Source: Porodaedalea pini (Eukaryota > Basidiomycota > Agaricomycetes > Hymenochaetales > Hymenochaetaceae). From it: a stretch of DNA of 30,961 bases. Position numbers and translations under genes: made by a program. The notes below the pieces were generated by a model. That model saw only the letters and a program-made list of their open reading frames with translations, was not told the DNA's origin and did no database searches. This document shows positions 1-10,668 of this stretch, piece after piece. Every line of letters starts with the position of its first letter. Within the stretch, counting starts at the first letter, position 1. The stretch is taken from contig NBAY01000165.1 in the NCBI GenBank assembly GCA_002794775.1, positions 1 through 30,961 on the forward strand, in the 5' to 3' direction.

Positions 1-1118
1 AATTGCGTGAGTCATTGCTTTTTTTTCCTCTGCATAGATAAACTCTCACAATGTTTACAGTTGCGTGAGGGTCAGCATGCCGCTCGGTCTGCCGATACAT
101 CAGGAATCAGGAAAATTATCCTCCAGTGGATCGTTTTTCCCATCCGTTGACAACGAGTCGACACGGCCAGATAATGATCGCAAAGACTTACGTGGATTCG
201 AGAACGAGACACTCGCAAAGCTCCTGGCCCCCGCAGAGATTCAGCCGCTCACTCCGGAGTAAGTACTTTGAGATAATCTTAAACAAAAGAAGACGTGCTC
301 ATGCCTTTCCTATCACATCATTGCTGATTTATATTACATACTTTCTAGATATCTAGCTTTGTTGCGTGCGGACAGGGCCACGGTAACAAACAAAAAAGGA
401 GTTACCCGTGAACTTGATGGCAACCATAGCCGAGTCTTTGCCTTCGAAAACGGTATTTATCATCCAAGGAACCCTCTGAAGGGCTTCTTGAAGGGTAATT
501 TGATCGTCAGGGCAAGTCTTCTTCCTTTTTTCTTTCTTAATGTGTTTACATCTTTTTGTAGGCCTATAAACACATCTTTACGGCGCCTTCTTCTGCCAAC
601 TCAGGTCCCGCTGTCAAAGGCTCAAGGTGTACGAAAATAGGTAATGCAGAGATCCATGGTATGACCGAAGTCACTCCAGGATCACTTGCATACGTTACTG
701 TCCAGGTATTTTATTTGTTTCACGGTTTGCGCATATATAATACTGAAAAATGTATTACTACCAGGTCTACTTTGCTCTTAGCGCAAGGCTCCATTTCTCT
801 ACGTCGAGTGCTCCAGAAATACCCGAGATGTTTAATGGTATTATTCAATTGTTCAGGTCTGATGTCCCACATGTCAAGAGGTACACTGCTGAGCTATTGA
901 TTTGGTGGAATTGGTATGTTCATCTGCGTCTATGTGATATTATGGTCCCTTACTAACCCTTACTCAGAATTATCTTTCCGAATACCCAAGCGGCAACCGA
1001 TCCTCATGACCTAGGTGCCATAGCTGATATTGAAGACTTCTATCGAGACTGGACCGAGGATGAGGAGGGCAATGAAGAGGGTGAGGAGGACAACGAAGAG
1101 GAAGAGGACAATGTATGA
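1..1118 (+). pseudogene. DUF6698-like fungal protein, 5' partial, probably interrupted
   Basis: The window opens inside this gene: exon end 1-6, intron 7-60 (GTGAGT...ACAG), then exons 61-258, 349-511, 562-705, 765-913 and 968-1118. Spliced in frame, the exons contain LKGFLKGNLIVRAYKHIFTA, then KIGNAEIHGMTEVTPGSLAY, then ELLIWWN, IIFPN and a strongly acidic Glu/Asp/Asn tail. As far as I can recall this is the signature of the basidiomycete DUF6698 family, whose function is unknown. The intron after 511 has a GC donor (GCAAGT). The junction of the last two exons creates a TGA (tg at 912-913 plus a at 968), and reading through the intron stops at 956. The conserved IFPN segment and the acidic tail are therefore cut off unless splicing differs. 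I call it a likely pseudogene or truncated allele. An alternative is one base difference in the assembly. ATG 77 is available if the upstream exon is not real. Confidence 0.65.
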
Positions 1119-1667
1119 ATTTTGATTGAAATTTCCGCTCACATTCAATCCGATACCATCCATCTTGAACAGCTATTTCTATTTTCCCTATCGTTGGTCG
1201 CATATTGTTATGTGCTATTTCAATTTCATTCTATTCCAATACTTCCATCTAATTGTCATCCACGACAACTGCTGCTAAGTGAGCTATAACTATTATATAC
1301 ATGAGAACCGACAGTGCGCATCACCATCAATTAGAAAGCATTATAAGTAATTTCTTGCTTTTATAACTCCGACAACTCTTCCGCCGCCTTGTAATCCTGA
1401 CTTTAGAATTTATTTAATTATATATAAGTCTGCAATACTTCCACTAACTTATACTCTATTGAAAGTCTTATCATGTATTAAAATCTCTCATAAGTGTTTT
1501 GATATATTATAATTTGGTATGACTGTTATGCTTTTCGGTAAGTATTATGGTGGATTGTAAGATGGAGTTCAGATTTTATTGCTCTATAATTATGCCCGAA
1601 ATGATTATATGTATTACATGTCTTTTAAGACTTATAATTGAATATAATTAGTTATAATACTCTGCAG
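1119..1667. other. AT-rich non-coding spacer
   Basis: No coding signal is visible on either strand. Composition becomes strongly AT-rich from about 1350 to 1665, unlike the flanking exons. It ends at a TCTGCAG that resembles a splice acceptor for the relic gene that follows. It probably replaced the 5' half of that relic. Confidence 0.5.
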
Positions 1668-2306
1668 ATTTTTGTGATGATCATGCAACGCATGTGAAAC
1701 TTTTTGGCTTGCTTGTTAAGTATACTGGCAGTCGGTGAGTTCTCAGTTCTTAAACTTCTATAACCAGTAAAGAGAAATCATATATGTCTGATTTTTTCGG
1801 ATTCCACCCACACATCTCCAGTTCACAAGACGAGTCTTTCTTTGCAATCCGCCATCTCCTGAAGTTCGCTAATGGATGGGCACCCGTATCATTCTGGTCC
1901 GGAAACCCCACAGGTGGCGCTGAGTTTACAGAGGAGATCGACAGAGAATATGGAGTGTTAGCGCAAACGATATACCGTAAGATGCACGACCTGTCTCAAC
2001 CGGTTGACTGGGCCACCCTCGGAACCTTAATCTTATACATGCAACATGAGGTGGATATTCAGCGATTCAGCGACGAGCCAAAGCAGTGGTGTTCCCAGGC
2101 CATGTATGTCTTCAATCTACTGTTCAGTTTTGTTTATTGTTTCTGAGATGATTGACTTTAGGAAGGACGTCGTTGTTCGATATGCAGACGTTTTCGCGCC
2201 CGATATGTGGGAAGAACTTATTGAAAGACCTGAGCTTTTTGAATATTATTCAACGTTTGACCCAGAGATAGTCAAGCTTTTCCACCCAAGTCTTCTGGGC
2301 TTTTAA
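1668..2306 (+). pseudogene. Truncated C-terminal paralogue of the 3240-4591 gene
   Basis: Three exon-like blocks, 1668-1734, 1822-2103 and 2162-2306, join in frame and encode a protein related to the C-terminal third of the complete gene downstream. Matching landmarks are LLVKYTGSR (LVKYIGSR downstream) at the first donor, DLSQPVDWATLG (LSPHNIDWTVLG), and AMKDVVVRYADVFAPDM (IMEDILVRFSDKMPSDM). Both intron positions and phases are the same as in the complete gene. The 5' two thirds are missing and replaced by AT-rich sequence. A short protein could start at ATG 1784 if the first intron is retained. The family is not recognised and no catalytic motif is seen. This is a decayed product of tandem duplication, although expression as a short protein cannot be excluded. 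Confidence 0.55.
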
Positions 2307-2655
2307 GACCCATCTACATGTACGTGAAAAGTCTAAATTCTATCATATCTCTGTCCTGTGTGGTGCATTCGTGTATGTACGTGTCGGCTGATAAATTTGA
2401 TCATGCAGTGCGCCTCGAACCTAATATTTTGACTAAACTTCAACACCTCGTGGTCTTAAAAGTTAGGCTGTGTTTAAGTACCCGCTACCTCCACTTGGCA
2501 CTCGATGGCTGTTGGCTCTTATCTGCTAGCGCTCCGATGTTTTGATCCTACAAACCGAAGCCTAGCTGTCTGCAGCGCAATAAGTTTAACATTCCATCGC
2601 AAATATATACTTGTATCACGACTGAAGTCGACAGCTATTGGTCTTGATCGCCATC

Positions 2656-2943
2656 ATGAAGAACAAGATGGATTCCATGATCAAGTACACTTTTCCTGGC
2701 CCTATTGCACATATTTGTCCAGTCGAAGGTAAGTGAGCCAAGTACACCGCGTCAGATAGTATCAACCTCAGCTATGCAGATAGAAGGCAAACACTGGCAA
2801 GTCCAAGTCCGTGCGGCGCCGACCCTTCCCCTCTAGATGTAAAGTTTGATAGATCACCACTGCCTCATGAACCGGGGAGTCAGCTGCTCATGTTCCAACA
2901 CGAAAATAGCACAAGGCTATCCGATACAACGAGGCTTTCATAG
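2656..2943 (+). CDS. Doubtful short spliced ORF
   Basis: ATG 2656 opens a frame that reaches a good donor (GTAAGT at 2729). A 51-nt intron to TATGCAG (2779) leads to a second block open to TAG 2941-2943, giving 78 codons. The product is polar, has no recognised domain and overlaps the first copy of the promoter repeat. It may be chance, or a remnant of the duplicated gene's surroundings. Confidence 0.15.
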
Positions 2944-2970
2944 CAAAGATGCACGACAGCTCTTCGATGC
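2859..2970 (+). repeat. Diverged promoter repeat, copy 1 (no TATA)
   Basis: This stretch aligns with 3058-3170. Both start with ACTGCCTCAT, share a CGATACAA(C/T)GAGGCTT core and end with AGCTCTTCGATGC, with an offset of about 200 bp. Where copy 2 has TATAAAAG this copy reads TTCATAGC, so the TATA element is lost or was never there. Confidence 0.6.
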
Positions 2971-3057
2971 TGTGACGGATGGCTCTGAAATGAAATCTCC
3001 TGCCCGCAGTCCTTGCAAAGCTCCGACTTCACATAGTTGATTCTTTAATGTATAGGT

Positions 3058-3170
3058 ACTGCCTCATCGATTGGAACCCAGGCTGTGTATTAGACTCCGA
3101 CTCACGTTCAAAAAGTACAAGCATCACGATACAATGAGGCTTATAAAAGGCAGACTCAGCTCTTCGATGC
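3058..3170 (+). promoter_or_regulatory. Promoter with TATA box, repeat copy 2
   Basis: TATAAAAG lies at 3142-3149, 91 bp before the ATG at 3240, inside the second copy of the duplicated 112-bp stretch. The 3180-3239 leader is pyrimidine-rich (CTTTCTCGACG...). This is the likely promoter of the complete gene at 3240-4591. Confidence 0.6.
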
Positions 3171-3239
3171 GAACCCCCAAGCTTGCTCTTTCTCGACGCC
3201 CACACACCTTTCTGAGTCATTATCATCGAATTCTATTCG

Positions 3240-4591
3240 ATGGCTAGCATCACTGCCCATTCCTCTCTCTCAGACTTTGGCGACCTCGAGGAGTCACTCG
3301 ATGCCATCTACGAGCAAGCTGAAGCCATGCTTTCAGTGACGTCGATCAGCTCAACGGTCACCGCGTCAGACCTCCCTGGTGCTGGCCGTACGCTTGGAAA
3401 TCTATATAGCTACCTCGGGAAGCGGCTAGAAAACACCGTGAACAGGCTTGCGGAGCGTCGTGGATATGGTCCAAAGGCGATTGAGCGGCGTGTTTTGACA
3501 CTGCTTGCGCGTGACCGCTATGGCGTTCCCTTGGAGTCGTACATTGTGAAACCTGGATCTAAGGAGGAGAAATTAATCAGGAAAGACTTGAAACGACTTG
3601 TTGCATATGCAGAGTGTGTAAATCCTCCCATCCATTGATGAAACTGTAATATCTAATGCGGTTCTTCAAGGTCTAAGGTCGATTCGAACCGAGAGCTAGC
3701 TTGCCAAGTTATTATATCTATTGTTTTCGCGGACCTGCGTTTTCGCAAGATGCTTCAGGAGCTCGGTGCAACGAGAACCCTTGGTCTCGTCTGTGCCCGC
3801 GAAAAGAGGGATGACCTTTGTGATCACCTACTCTCCCCCTCTCGCAAGGCTCTTATATCTGTGGTTGACAGCAAGATACATACAATTGGGAAAGAGTGGA
3901 GATTATTACGTCTTCACGTTTGTGGTGTGCCTCAACTCGATAGTCGTGGATACTCGTGGCGCGAAAGAGATGAAGAAAAATATAAGGCATACCTCGCCAG
4001 TTATGAGTCTCTCGTCAAGTACATTGGCAGTAGGTGAGTCAGTAATTCACAACTTGAACACCCCACCCAATTCAACCGCCCTTCCTCTGTGACCGAAGAG
4101 AAAGCACAAAGCTAATATTCTATCTTTCTGCAATACTAGCTCTCCAGAACAGTCCTTCCTTGCAATGCTCTATTACTCAGATGACATTCGCACACGGAGC
4201 AGATACCCTATACTTGCCGACATAAGCCTGTCTGTGTTGCACGCAACCCGTATCGCATTCTATCGCCTTCCAAACCTACTTGCTATTTTGGCTCGGTCGA
4301 TCTATCGCATTGTCCAGCTGTCGCCGCATAATATTGACTGGACCGTTCTCGGGTTCACTACCCTGCAACTAGTGCAGCAGGTATATCACTTGCAGACGAC
4401 ACGGAAGTTACGTCGCTACTGTTATGAGATCATGTGCGAACCTCTGCTGTGTTCCTGTCCCTCACATTCAGTACTCATTTGACGTTAGGGAGGACATCCT
4501 TGTCCGATTTTCTGACAAAATGCCATCCGACATGGCAACTAGTTTCCGGGAACGAATGAATCCAAGGAAAAAAGGGAACGGCGCGTTCTGA
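3240..4591 (+). CDS. Unrecognised 377-residue fungal protein
   Basis: Four exons, 3240-3613, 3671-4033, 4140-4433 and 4489-4591, join with GT-AG introns and sum to 1134 nt (377 residues plus TGA). The ATG follows a TATA box by 91 bp. I do not recognise the family. The protein is largely helical in appearance and soluble. It has no signal peptide, membrane segment or obvious catalytic motif. An N-terminal Ser/Thr/acidic stretch is followed by a basic segment (RLAERRGYGPKAIERR) and a region rich in charged residues (RERDEEKYKAYL). The C-terminal third is repeated in the truncated relic at 1668-2306, with the same intron positions, so this is the surviving full copy of a local duplication. The C-terminus ends in a basic NPRKKGNGAF tail. 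Confidence 0.7.
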
Positions 4592-5748
4592 ATTGAATCT
4601 CTTTCTGGCGCACAGTACGATCAGCCAAAGTAAACAATAGACATTCAATTCTAACCAAAATTTTCAAGTGACTCAAGCTGTCTGTTGGGAAATATAATAA
4701 CTACAACCAGGTGTACCAAGCCATATTGTACGGACCTTTCACCGAGCTTGAGAATGACTTGGGGAAGTAAGCGGCAGCGACGATACCAGAGTAGGACTAT
4801 GCATGAATATGACTGTACAAACCGCATCGATTCCTTGTCTTAATTAGAGTCACCGAGGCTGAAAACAGACATTCCTCATTTATTTATCTGAGGGCTGAAA
4901 AGTCGCCAAAATATTTGACAAATTAAAGTGGACTTTGAGGAGTCGTATAACCCAAGTTCGTGTACCCGTGAAAGCTGGCGACTGCGAACATTTTACTTGA
5001 AAATTGAAAAGCTCCTGGGTAGACTCAGTAGCGGTAAGTGCCCTGATTTGTTGCGCTTGCAAAATAAATAACAGAATAGAACCAAGTCGCTGGAGCATTA
5101 TGAAAGATCCTCTTATTCTCAGTCAACCGTTTGAGGTTAGAAGACTGTAATTGTGAGAGATTCAATATTAATGAGCCAGTCATCAGATACACCACAAGCT
5201 CTAGAAGCAGCAAAACAGAGCGATGACACGATGAAGGCAAGGTCTAGACCATGGATGACGCTGCAGTGATCTTCAGGGCAAAAGGAACGGCTAATTTCTT
5301 GAAATGGACTGTATTCCGCAGATAGTGCGTGCACTCGGCGTCGATGGCGGGACTGCGCTCGCTGTGCACGACGACGACGAGGCGGTGGGGCGCGTTGCGA
5401 GGTGGAGAGACGGCGGGAGAAAAGAAAAAGGAAGTTCGGCTGATGACGTTGGGTCGGCTAGTGTACGCTCCACAGCTCAATCCGGGGTCTCCTCTATGTT
5501 TCGTCTGAGCTGGCTTCTTGACATACCACCACTCATCCCGTCTTTCTCAGTTCTCCTCGCTGTCTTCCTCATCGTCAACGTCTTCGTCAACGTCGTCGAC
5601 GCTTTCATCGTCGCATTCGTCACCGACGACATACAGGTACCGGTACTATACTCGATCGAGAAATCACCGCAGCACGGCGCGTCGTCTCGCCACTCACTCC
5701 TTGCCCCCTCCTTTCTATTCCGCTGGATACACATCGTAATAAAAAGCG
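4592..5748. other. Intergenic region; promoter and leader of the RRM gene
   Basis: No gene is supported between 4592 and 5480 on either strand; the open frames there lack splice or homology support. From about 5480 to 5740 the plus strand is pyrimidine-rich with irregular CGTCTTCGTCAACGTCGTC-like trinucleotide runs, which suits the promoter and leader of the RNA-binding protein gene starting at 5749. Confidence 0.5.
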
Positions 5749-8700
5749 ATGGCGACTCTGCGCCCGGTATGTCAAATAACACATTGCTAGTATTGTGCAA
5801 GACGTCTTTGAATTTCACTGGAATTTTACTAATTTTTTCTTTCTGTTTTGCGTGGCCAGAATTCGGGCACGCCAATGAGTCCGCCGGGAACACAAACGCT
5901 CCCCGCATCCCCAAACACCGCGTCGCTTTCTCCGAATCCAACGTCTGGCTACACATCTCCGGGCAGCCCAAGCACAACTGCAACCTCTACAGCCACTACA
6001 GCGTTGCCTAGTAATGACGAGGTTGAAGCTGTGATCAAGCAGGCTACCTCCACTCGACCTACGCCCGATGGGCGTCCCCCTCCAGGGAAAGACACCCGCA
6101 CGCAGCTGTTCACAGGAAACGTGAGTACCTCCTCCCTTCTCATGTGCCATGCGTGTCTTCATGAATATGTTGGAGTGGAGCATCCGAAGTTCCATGCTCC
6201 CAATAATATCATTCCCTCCGCTTCCCGCTAAGAAAAGAAAAAAGACCAGCTTCTAACATGATATGATTCTTTTTTTGGTTTTTCGTCATTTCGACATGTA
6301 GCTTCCGTATCGCGTGCGCTGGCAGGATCTGAAGGACCTCTTCCGCCGTGCGGGCACCGTCCTGCGCGCGGACGTCTCGCTCAGCCCGGACAACCGTTCA
6401 CGCGGGTACGGCACCGTGCTGCTCGCGTCAGCAGAGGACGCGGGGCGCGCGGTCGACATGTTCAACGGGTACAGCTGGCAGGGCCGCCTGCTCGAGGTCC
6501 GCCTCGACCGGCTCGGCGCTGTACCAGGTGCAGAGCTCGATGCAGGTGCTACTGCGATGGTTCCAGGCGCGGGGATGTCGGCTTTGCCGATGGGCGTCAA
6601 CCTGAATGGGATGAACGTGAACATGAATGGGATGGACCCTAGTGCGTTGAATGGGCTGCACGTACCCTCGCCTCATTCTGCTCTACCATACGTCGCGCAG
6701 CACCTGTCGGGGAACGGACAAAACCTTGGTGCGAGTCTTGCGCCTCCGCCGGCGACTTCTTCCCTCACCGTCACACTCTCGGGTCCACTCTCATCCTCCT
6801 CACCACTCAACACGCTAAATCCTGGGCTGCTTGCGCTTCAGCAACAGCAGCAGGCACTGCAGGAAAGAGAAAGAGAGGAATTTTTGATGAATCAGGTGGG
6901 AGCGGCAGGGCGGTCCGGCCTTGATGGATTGGACTCATTTCTCGGCACACTGGGCCGCGGATTGAGCGGTGATTTTGATAGGGAGCGGTCGAGGTCAAAT
7001 CTAGGGACGCGAAGTCTGTTTGTTGGGAATGTGAGTGCGCATATACTCTACGATGTAAGCAAAGATGTTGACAAAGGCTTTTCTTTTAGCTCCCATTTCA
7101 CTGTCAATGGCAGGACCTTAAAGACCTGTTTCGACAAGCGGGGACTATTCTTCGTGCGGATGTGTCATTGGGACCTGATGGTCGCTCGAGGGGCTTTGGG
7201 ACAGTGTCTTATGCAAATGAGATTGACGCGGAACGGGCGGTTGCGATGTTCAATGGGTACGCACTTGGCTCTAACACATCGACCAACGTACTCAAAGAAG
7301 TTTGCAGCTTTGATTACAATGGACGTATGTTGAAAGTACATTACGACAAGTTCAGCGCGCAGTCACCATTCCCATCGAATATGTCCTCGCATCCGTCAAC
7401 GCTCTCGACGCCTGTGCAGCCCGCGGCGACTTCGACGCAGGCAGCGCTTCTCCAGGCCGCGCAGCTCCAGCAACTTGTCAACGGACAGACGTACGAACGC
7501 TACGGCAACTTTACTAACCTTGATGGTAATAGTAGCAGCGACAGCAGCAGTAGCGGTAATACGAGTGAAGCGGCGACACAGGCTCAGGCGCAGACGCTCG
7601 GCTCGAGTTTGCAGACGTTGCACGACTCGTTACAAATGCAGTCGCAGGTGCATTTCGCGATGACTGGGACTGGGACTGGGAATGAGCAGGCGGGTACGAG
7701 CGCGAGTGCGAACACGAGCGAGTCGTCTGCCTCACCCTTTAGCCATCATCTCATGGGGACTAGTCCCAGCCTTGCGGAGCGTCGGCAGAAGGTACCTCCG
7801 CCTATTGGCTCCGCGTCTTCGAGCCGGTCCAGTTCCGGCAGCAACGCAAATGTGAATGAAGAGCTCAGTATCAGTACGGCGCTGTCGGCGGGCATGTCGG
7901 TGGCAAAGTCGTTCAGCACATCGTCGGCATCGCCGCTGATGAATAGGAGGCCAACGGGACAGTCTTTGCCTGCGTCATCTGCATCAATACCCATTGCAAC
8001 AACGGAAGAAATCTCGTCCTCAAATTCAAAGCGGCCAGCGACGTCCTCCTCGATACCGACACTGGCTTCAACTTCTACATCAACTTCTACCTCGAAGTCG
8101 AGGCCTACGCATTCTTCACATTCGTCGTCTACTACCTCTTCTGCTTCTCCGCGTACCTCGCATCCCGCTCACCCTGGTCCAATTGCCCTCCCGCCACCGC
8201 CGTCTGTAAGCGCATTCCCGCTCTACTCGCCGCACCACCATCCGCTGTCGCCCCAGGGGCATCCCATGTCACCTCCGGGCGCTGTCTACGCTGGCTATCC
8301 TCCGTATGGACAGATGAGCCCGATGCACCCGTACCCGCTTCCCGCGCATATGCACGCGCACAACATGACTCCACACGGGCTGCCACCGATAACGCCTTCA
8401 ATGCCGAGTTTTTCCTTCGTCCCGCAACCATCGCCGAGTGTTCCGGCTGGTGGCAGCAGTGCGATTCCTCCGACTCCAGCTGAGGGCGGCGGGCCGCCGC
8501 CTGAAGTGTATGCCGCGTCTGGGCCGCCGGGTGATTCGACTGGGAACCCGATGGCAATGGGCATGGGCATGATGTCGATGATGAGCCCACCGCTGCATCT
8601 GCCGCATCATGTTTTCCAGCCGTTCACGCCTGGGGCGGCCATGAGTCCCGGCGCTTTCTATGGACGCCCGAACGGCGCAACGCCCCGCGGGACATACTTG

Positions 8701-9444
8701 AACCCTGCGGTCGGCTCACCCGTGCTCATTCACCCACCGTTCGGATTCCCGCCCCCGGGGAGCCAACCTGGTAGTCCATACTATCAGCCGAACCCCAACG
8801 GTGGAACATACGGCGAAGAGCCGTGTGGGTACTTCCCGCCTGTGAGCGCTGGCCTGCCGCCGCCTAGGCATGAAGGGTACTTCCCGCCCGTCTCTGCGCT
8901 TGGGAGCTCCGGGTTGGCGAATGAGATATTGAAAGACGGGAGCTCGATGAATATGAACGGGTATGATGCGGATGAGCGTCCCGCACATGAGCGGAACGAC
9001 TCGGGCTCTGCTCCGGCAAGCAGTGAGAATGGGCCGGAAGAAGACACTGATGCGGAGCGCGCGAGGAGCTCAAGCTCAGGTGCGACGTCGTGGCGCTCGA
9101 GCGACGAGAATGCTCCTAGTGCTGCCAGTTCGGGAGCGGGAGCTCCACTGGATTTTCTGTCGCGCGATATGGCGTCTGTACGGCTTGGCTCACCACCGAA
9201 AGGTCGGAACATGAAGCGCAGCGATGCATCGTACGCGGCTGCAGCTGCGGTAGACAAGTCGAAGAGCGTGCAGCGTTCGGAGTCAGCGTGTTCCGCGGAT
9301 GATATGGCCGGATACCCACCTGCAGCGCGCCACCTTAGCATGGGCTCGGAGGGCTCGCGACGGCCCGCTGCACCGCAGAAGACGCATTCGGATGAGACAG
9401 GCGCGCACGTCCGGTTGAACACTGAGGGGATTACAGCCTTATGA
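5749..9444 (+). CDS. Two-RRM RNA-binding protein (Gbp2/Hrb1/hnRNP-M-like) with long disordered tail
   Basis: Five exons, 5749-5766, 5860-6120, 6302-7030, 7090-7256 and 7308-9444, encode about 1103 residues. RRM1 (about 88-162) has RNP2 LFTGNLPY and RNP1 SRGYGTVLL. RRM2 (about 331-409) has LFVGNLPF and SRGFGTVSY. Both share WQDLKDLFR, LRADVSL and MFNGY, typical of Gbp2/Hrb1 in yeast and hnRNP M in animals, which act in mRNA export and splicing; the exact role here is inferred. The linker contains a poly-Gln stretch followed by an EREREE segment. Residues about 410-1103 are Ser/Thr/Pro/Gly-rich low complexity, with a repeated GYFPPVS motif near 8825-8900. The introns after LFTGN and LFVGN occupy the same position in both RRMs. 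The first exon codes only six residues (MATLRP). The last intron (51 nt) has no stop and preserves the frame, so its retention is possible. Confidence 0.9.
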
Positions 9445-10668
9445 TCACGTTCGCATCGTATCGTTCTTTTTACTATCTCACTTTCCCAGTCCTCTTTCTT
9501 TCTATCTCAAACGCTTCATGCTGTCTATCTATTTCTCTCGTCCGTCCTGCATTGCGTTGCATTTCTCTTTTCTCTGTTACCTTTTTTCTGTTTGTTCCGG
9601 CTGCCCTCATCATCGTATTGTTTTTGGGAGGATCCTCATCTCTTCTGCTCTAGCTCTACTTTATTAGAATACCAGGCCTGTTCTACTTTTTTATTCCCAT
9701 CCCCCGTCTTGCGCGCTTCAGTCAGTTAGGAAGTTTGGGTCTCTTTATTTTGTTGGGTGGTCCACTCTTACCTAATCTTTTGGTCCACTTCTTGGAATTT
9801 GGTGCATCTTATTTGCAGTTTTCTGCCTCTTTCTTGCTGTTCATAGCTCATCTTTATAATTATTGCTCAGGCGTCGTTCTTTGTGCATTTCCTTCTGTAT
9901 CATTTATATCTTTTTCTTCTTTTTTTTTCTGTACTCAGGCTATTTTTCTTCCCTTTTTTGATCTCGGATGTTGCATCCTGTAAATAGCCTCAATGTCAAG
10001 CACCTTATATAACTTAATAAATCACTTCCATCTCATCTTTTTTCTATTGTTTGGGCTGAATAGCCTATGCATATCGCCCCGCATCGAGGTTGATGACTTC
10101 GGCGGGGCTTTGCGAAGTTTGAAACAGTTGAGGTCGACACGGATAAAAACTGATCACGGGACCGCAAAAGTCGCCGATCGCGTCGATCATATCGCTTGTC
10201 CAAGTCTCCCCCGGCCCGAGACTGTCGTTGTCTTCGTGCGTTCACAACAGACAAATGCAGCTTCTGAAGACACATCAGAGACACAATTTGGACAGAAGCG
10301 CGACCGGGTTTGTCGCCTTGCTACAGCCAGCAGCGCGCCGACGCCTTTCTGGCCAGTGCCAAGGAACGTTCCTGATGTTCATGAGAACGTGAGGACTGGT
10401 CGAGACAGGTGAGGAGTCCTATATAGGGTAAAACGGGAATGGGCAGAAGGGCTGGTTATTCCCCCCTTTCATCTTTGCTTGCTGACTGGCTCAGACTTTT
10501 ATCAACATTCTTTTCTCCTCCTTCGCCCGGTTCGACTCTTGCTCAGTGGCTGCCTGTGGCACATTCGTTTCGAACTTCACTCTCCTTTCCTTTGTTTGAA
10601 GTCCATTTTTGCCACCTATAGCTCTATCCAAGCCGTCCTTGAATCAGTCAAGTGTACCAACGGACTAA
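9445..10668. other. 3' UTR of the RRM gene and promoter/leader of the secreted-protein gene
   Basis: The stretch 9445-10010 is T/C-rich without coding structure and fits a long 3' UTR; a canonical AATAAA lies at 10016-10021. No gene is supported from 10022 to 10410. A TATATAG element near 10420-10426, followed by a pyrimidine-rich leader (10460-10620), is the likely promoter of the gene starting at 10669. Confidence 0.5.
10016..10021 (+). terminator. Polyadenylation signal AATAAA
   Basis: Canonical AATAAA about 570 bp after the stop codon of the RRM gene. It is the first perfect plus-strand match I noticed downstream of it. This is a plausible poly(A) signal; no transcript data are available. 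Confidence 0.35.

Larger units (their letters stand above)
2307..3239. other. Intergenic region with decayed promoter duplication
   Basis: No convincing gene fills this spacer. It holds a possible short spliced reading frame (2656-2943) and the two copies of a promoter-like repeat (2859-2970 and 3058-3170), both listed separately. Confidence 0.5.

Noticed and set aside
5304..6011. 235-codon plus-strand frame and 168-codon minus-strand frame before the RRM gene
   Set aside because: They run through the leader, first exon and intron of the RRM gene in the wrong frame and lack any domain.
8132..9422. Minus-strand frames of 152 and 212 codons opposite the RRM gene tail
   Set aside because: Shadows of GC-rich low-complexity coding sequence; no start context, motif or splice signals.
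9441..9983. Hydrophobic small frames (70 and 82 codons) after the RRM gene
   Set aside because: T-rich 3' UTR translates into Phe/Leu/Ser strings that mimic membrane proteins; no start context or homology.
9993..10412. 139-codon frame between the RRM and secreted-protein genes
   Set aside because: No domain, no splice or promoter context; it begins at the presumed poly(A) signal of the RRM gene.
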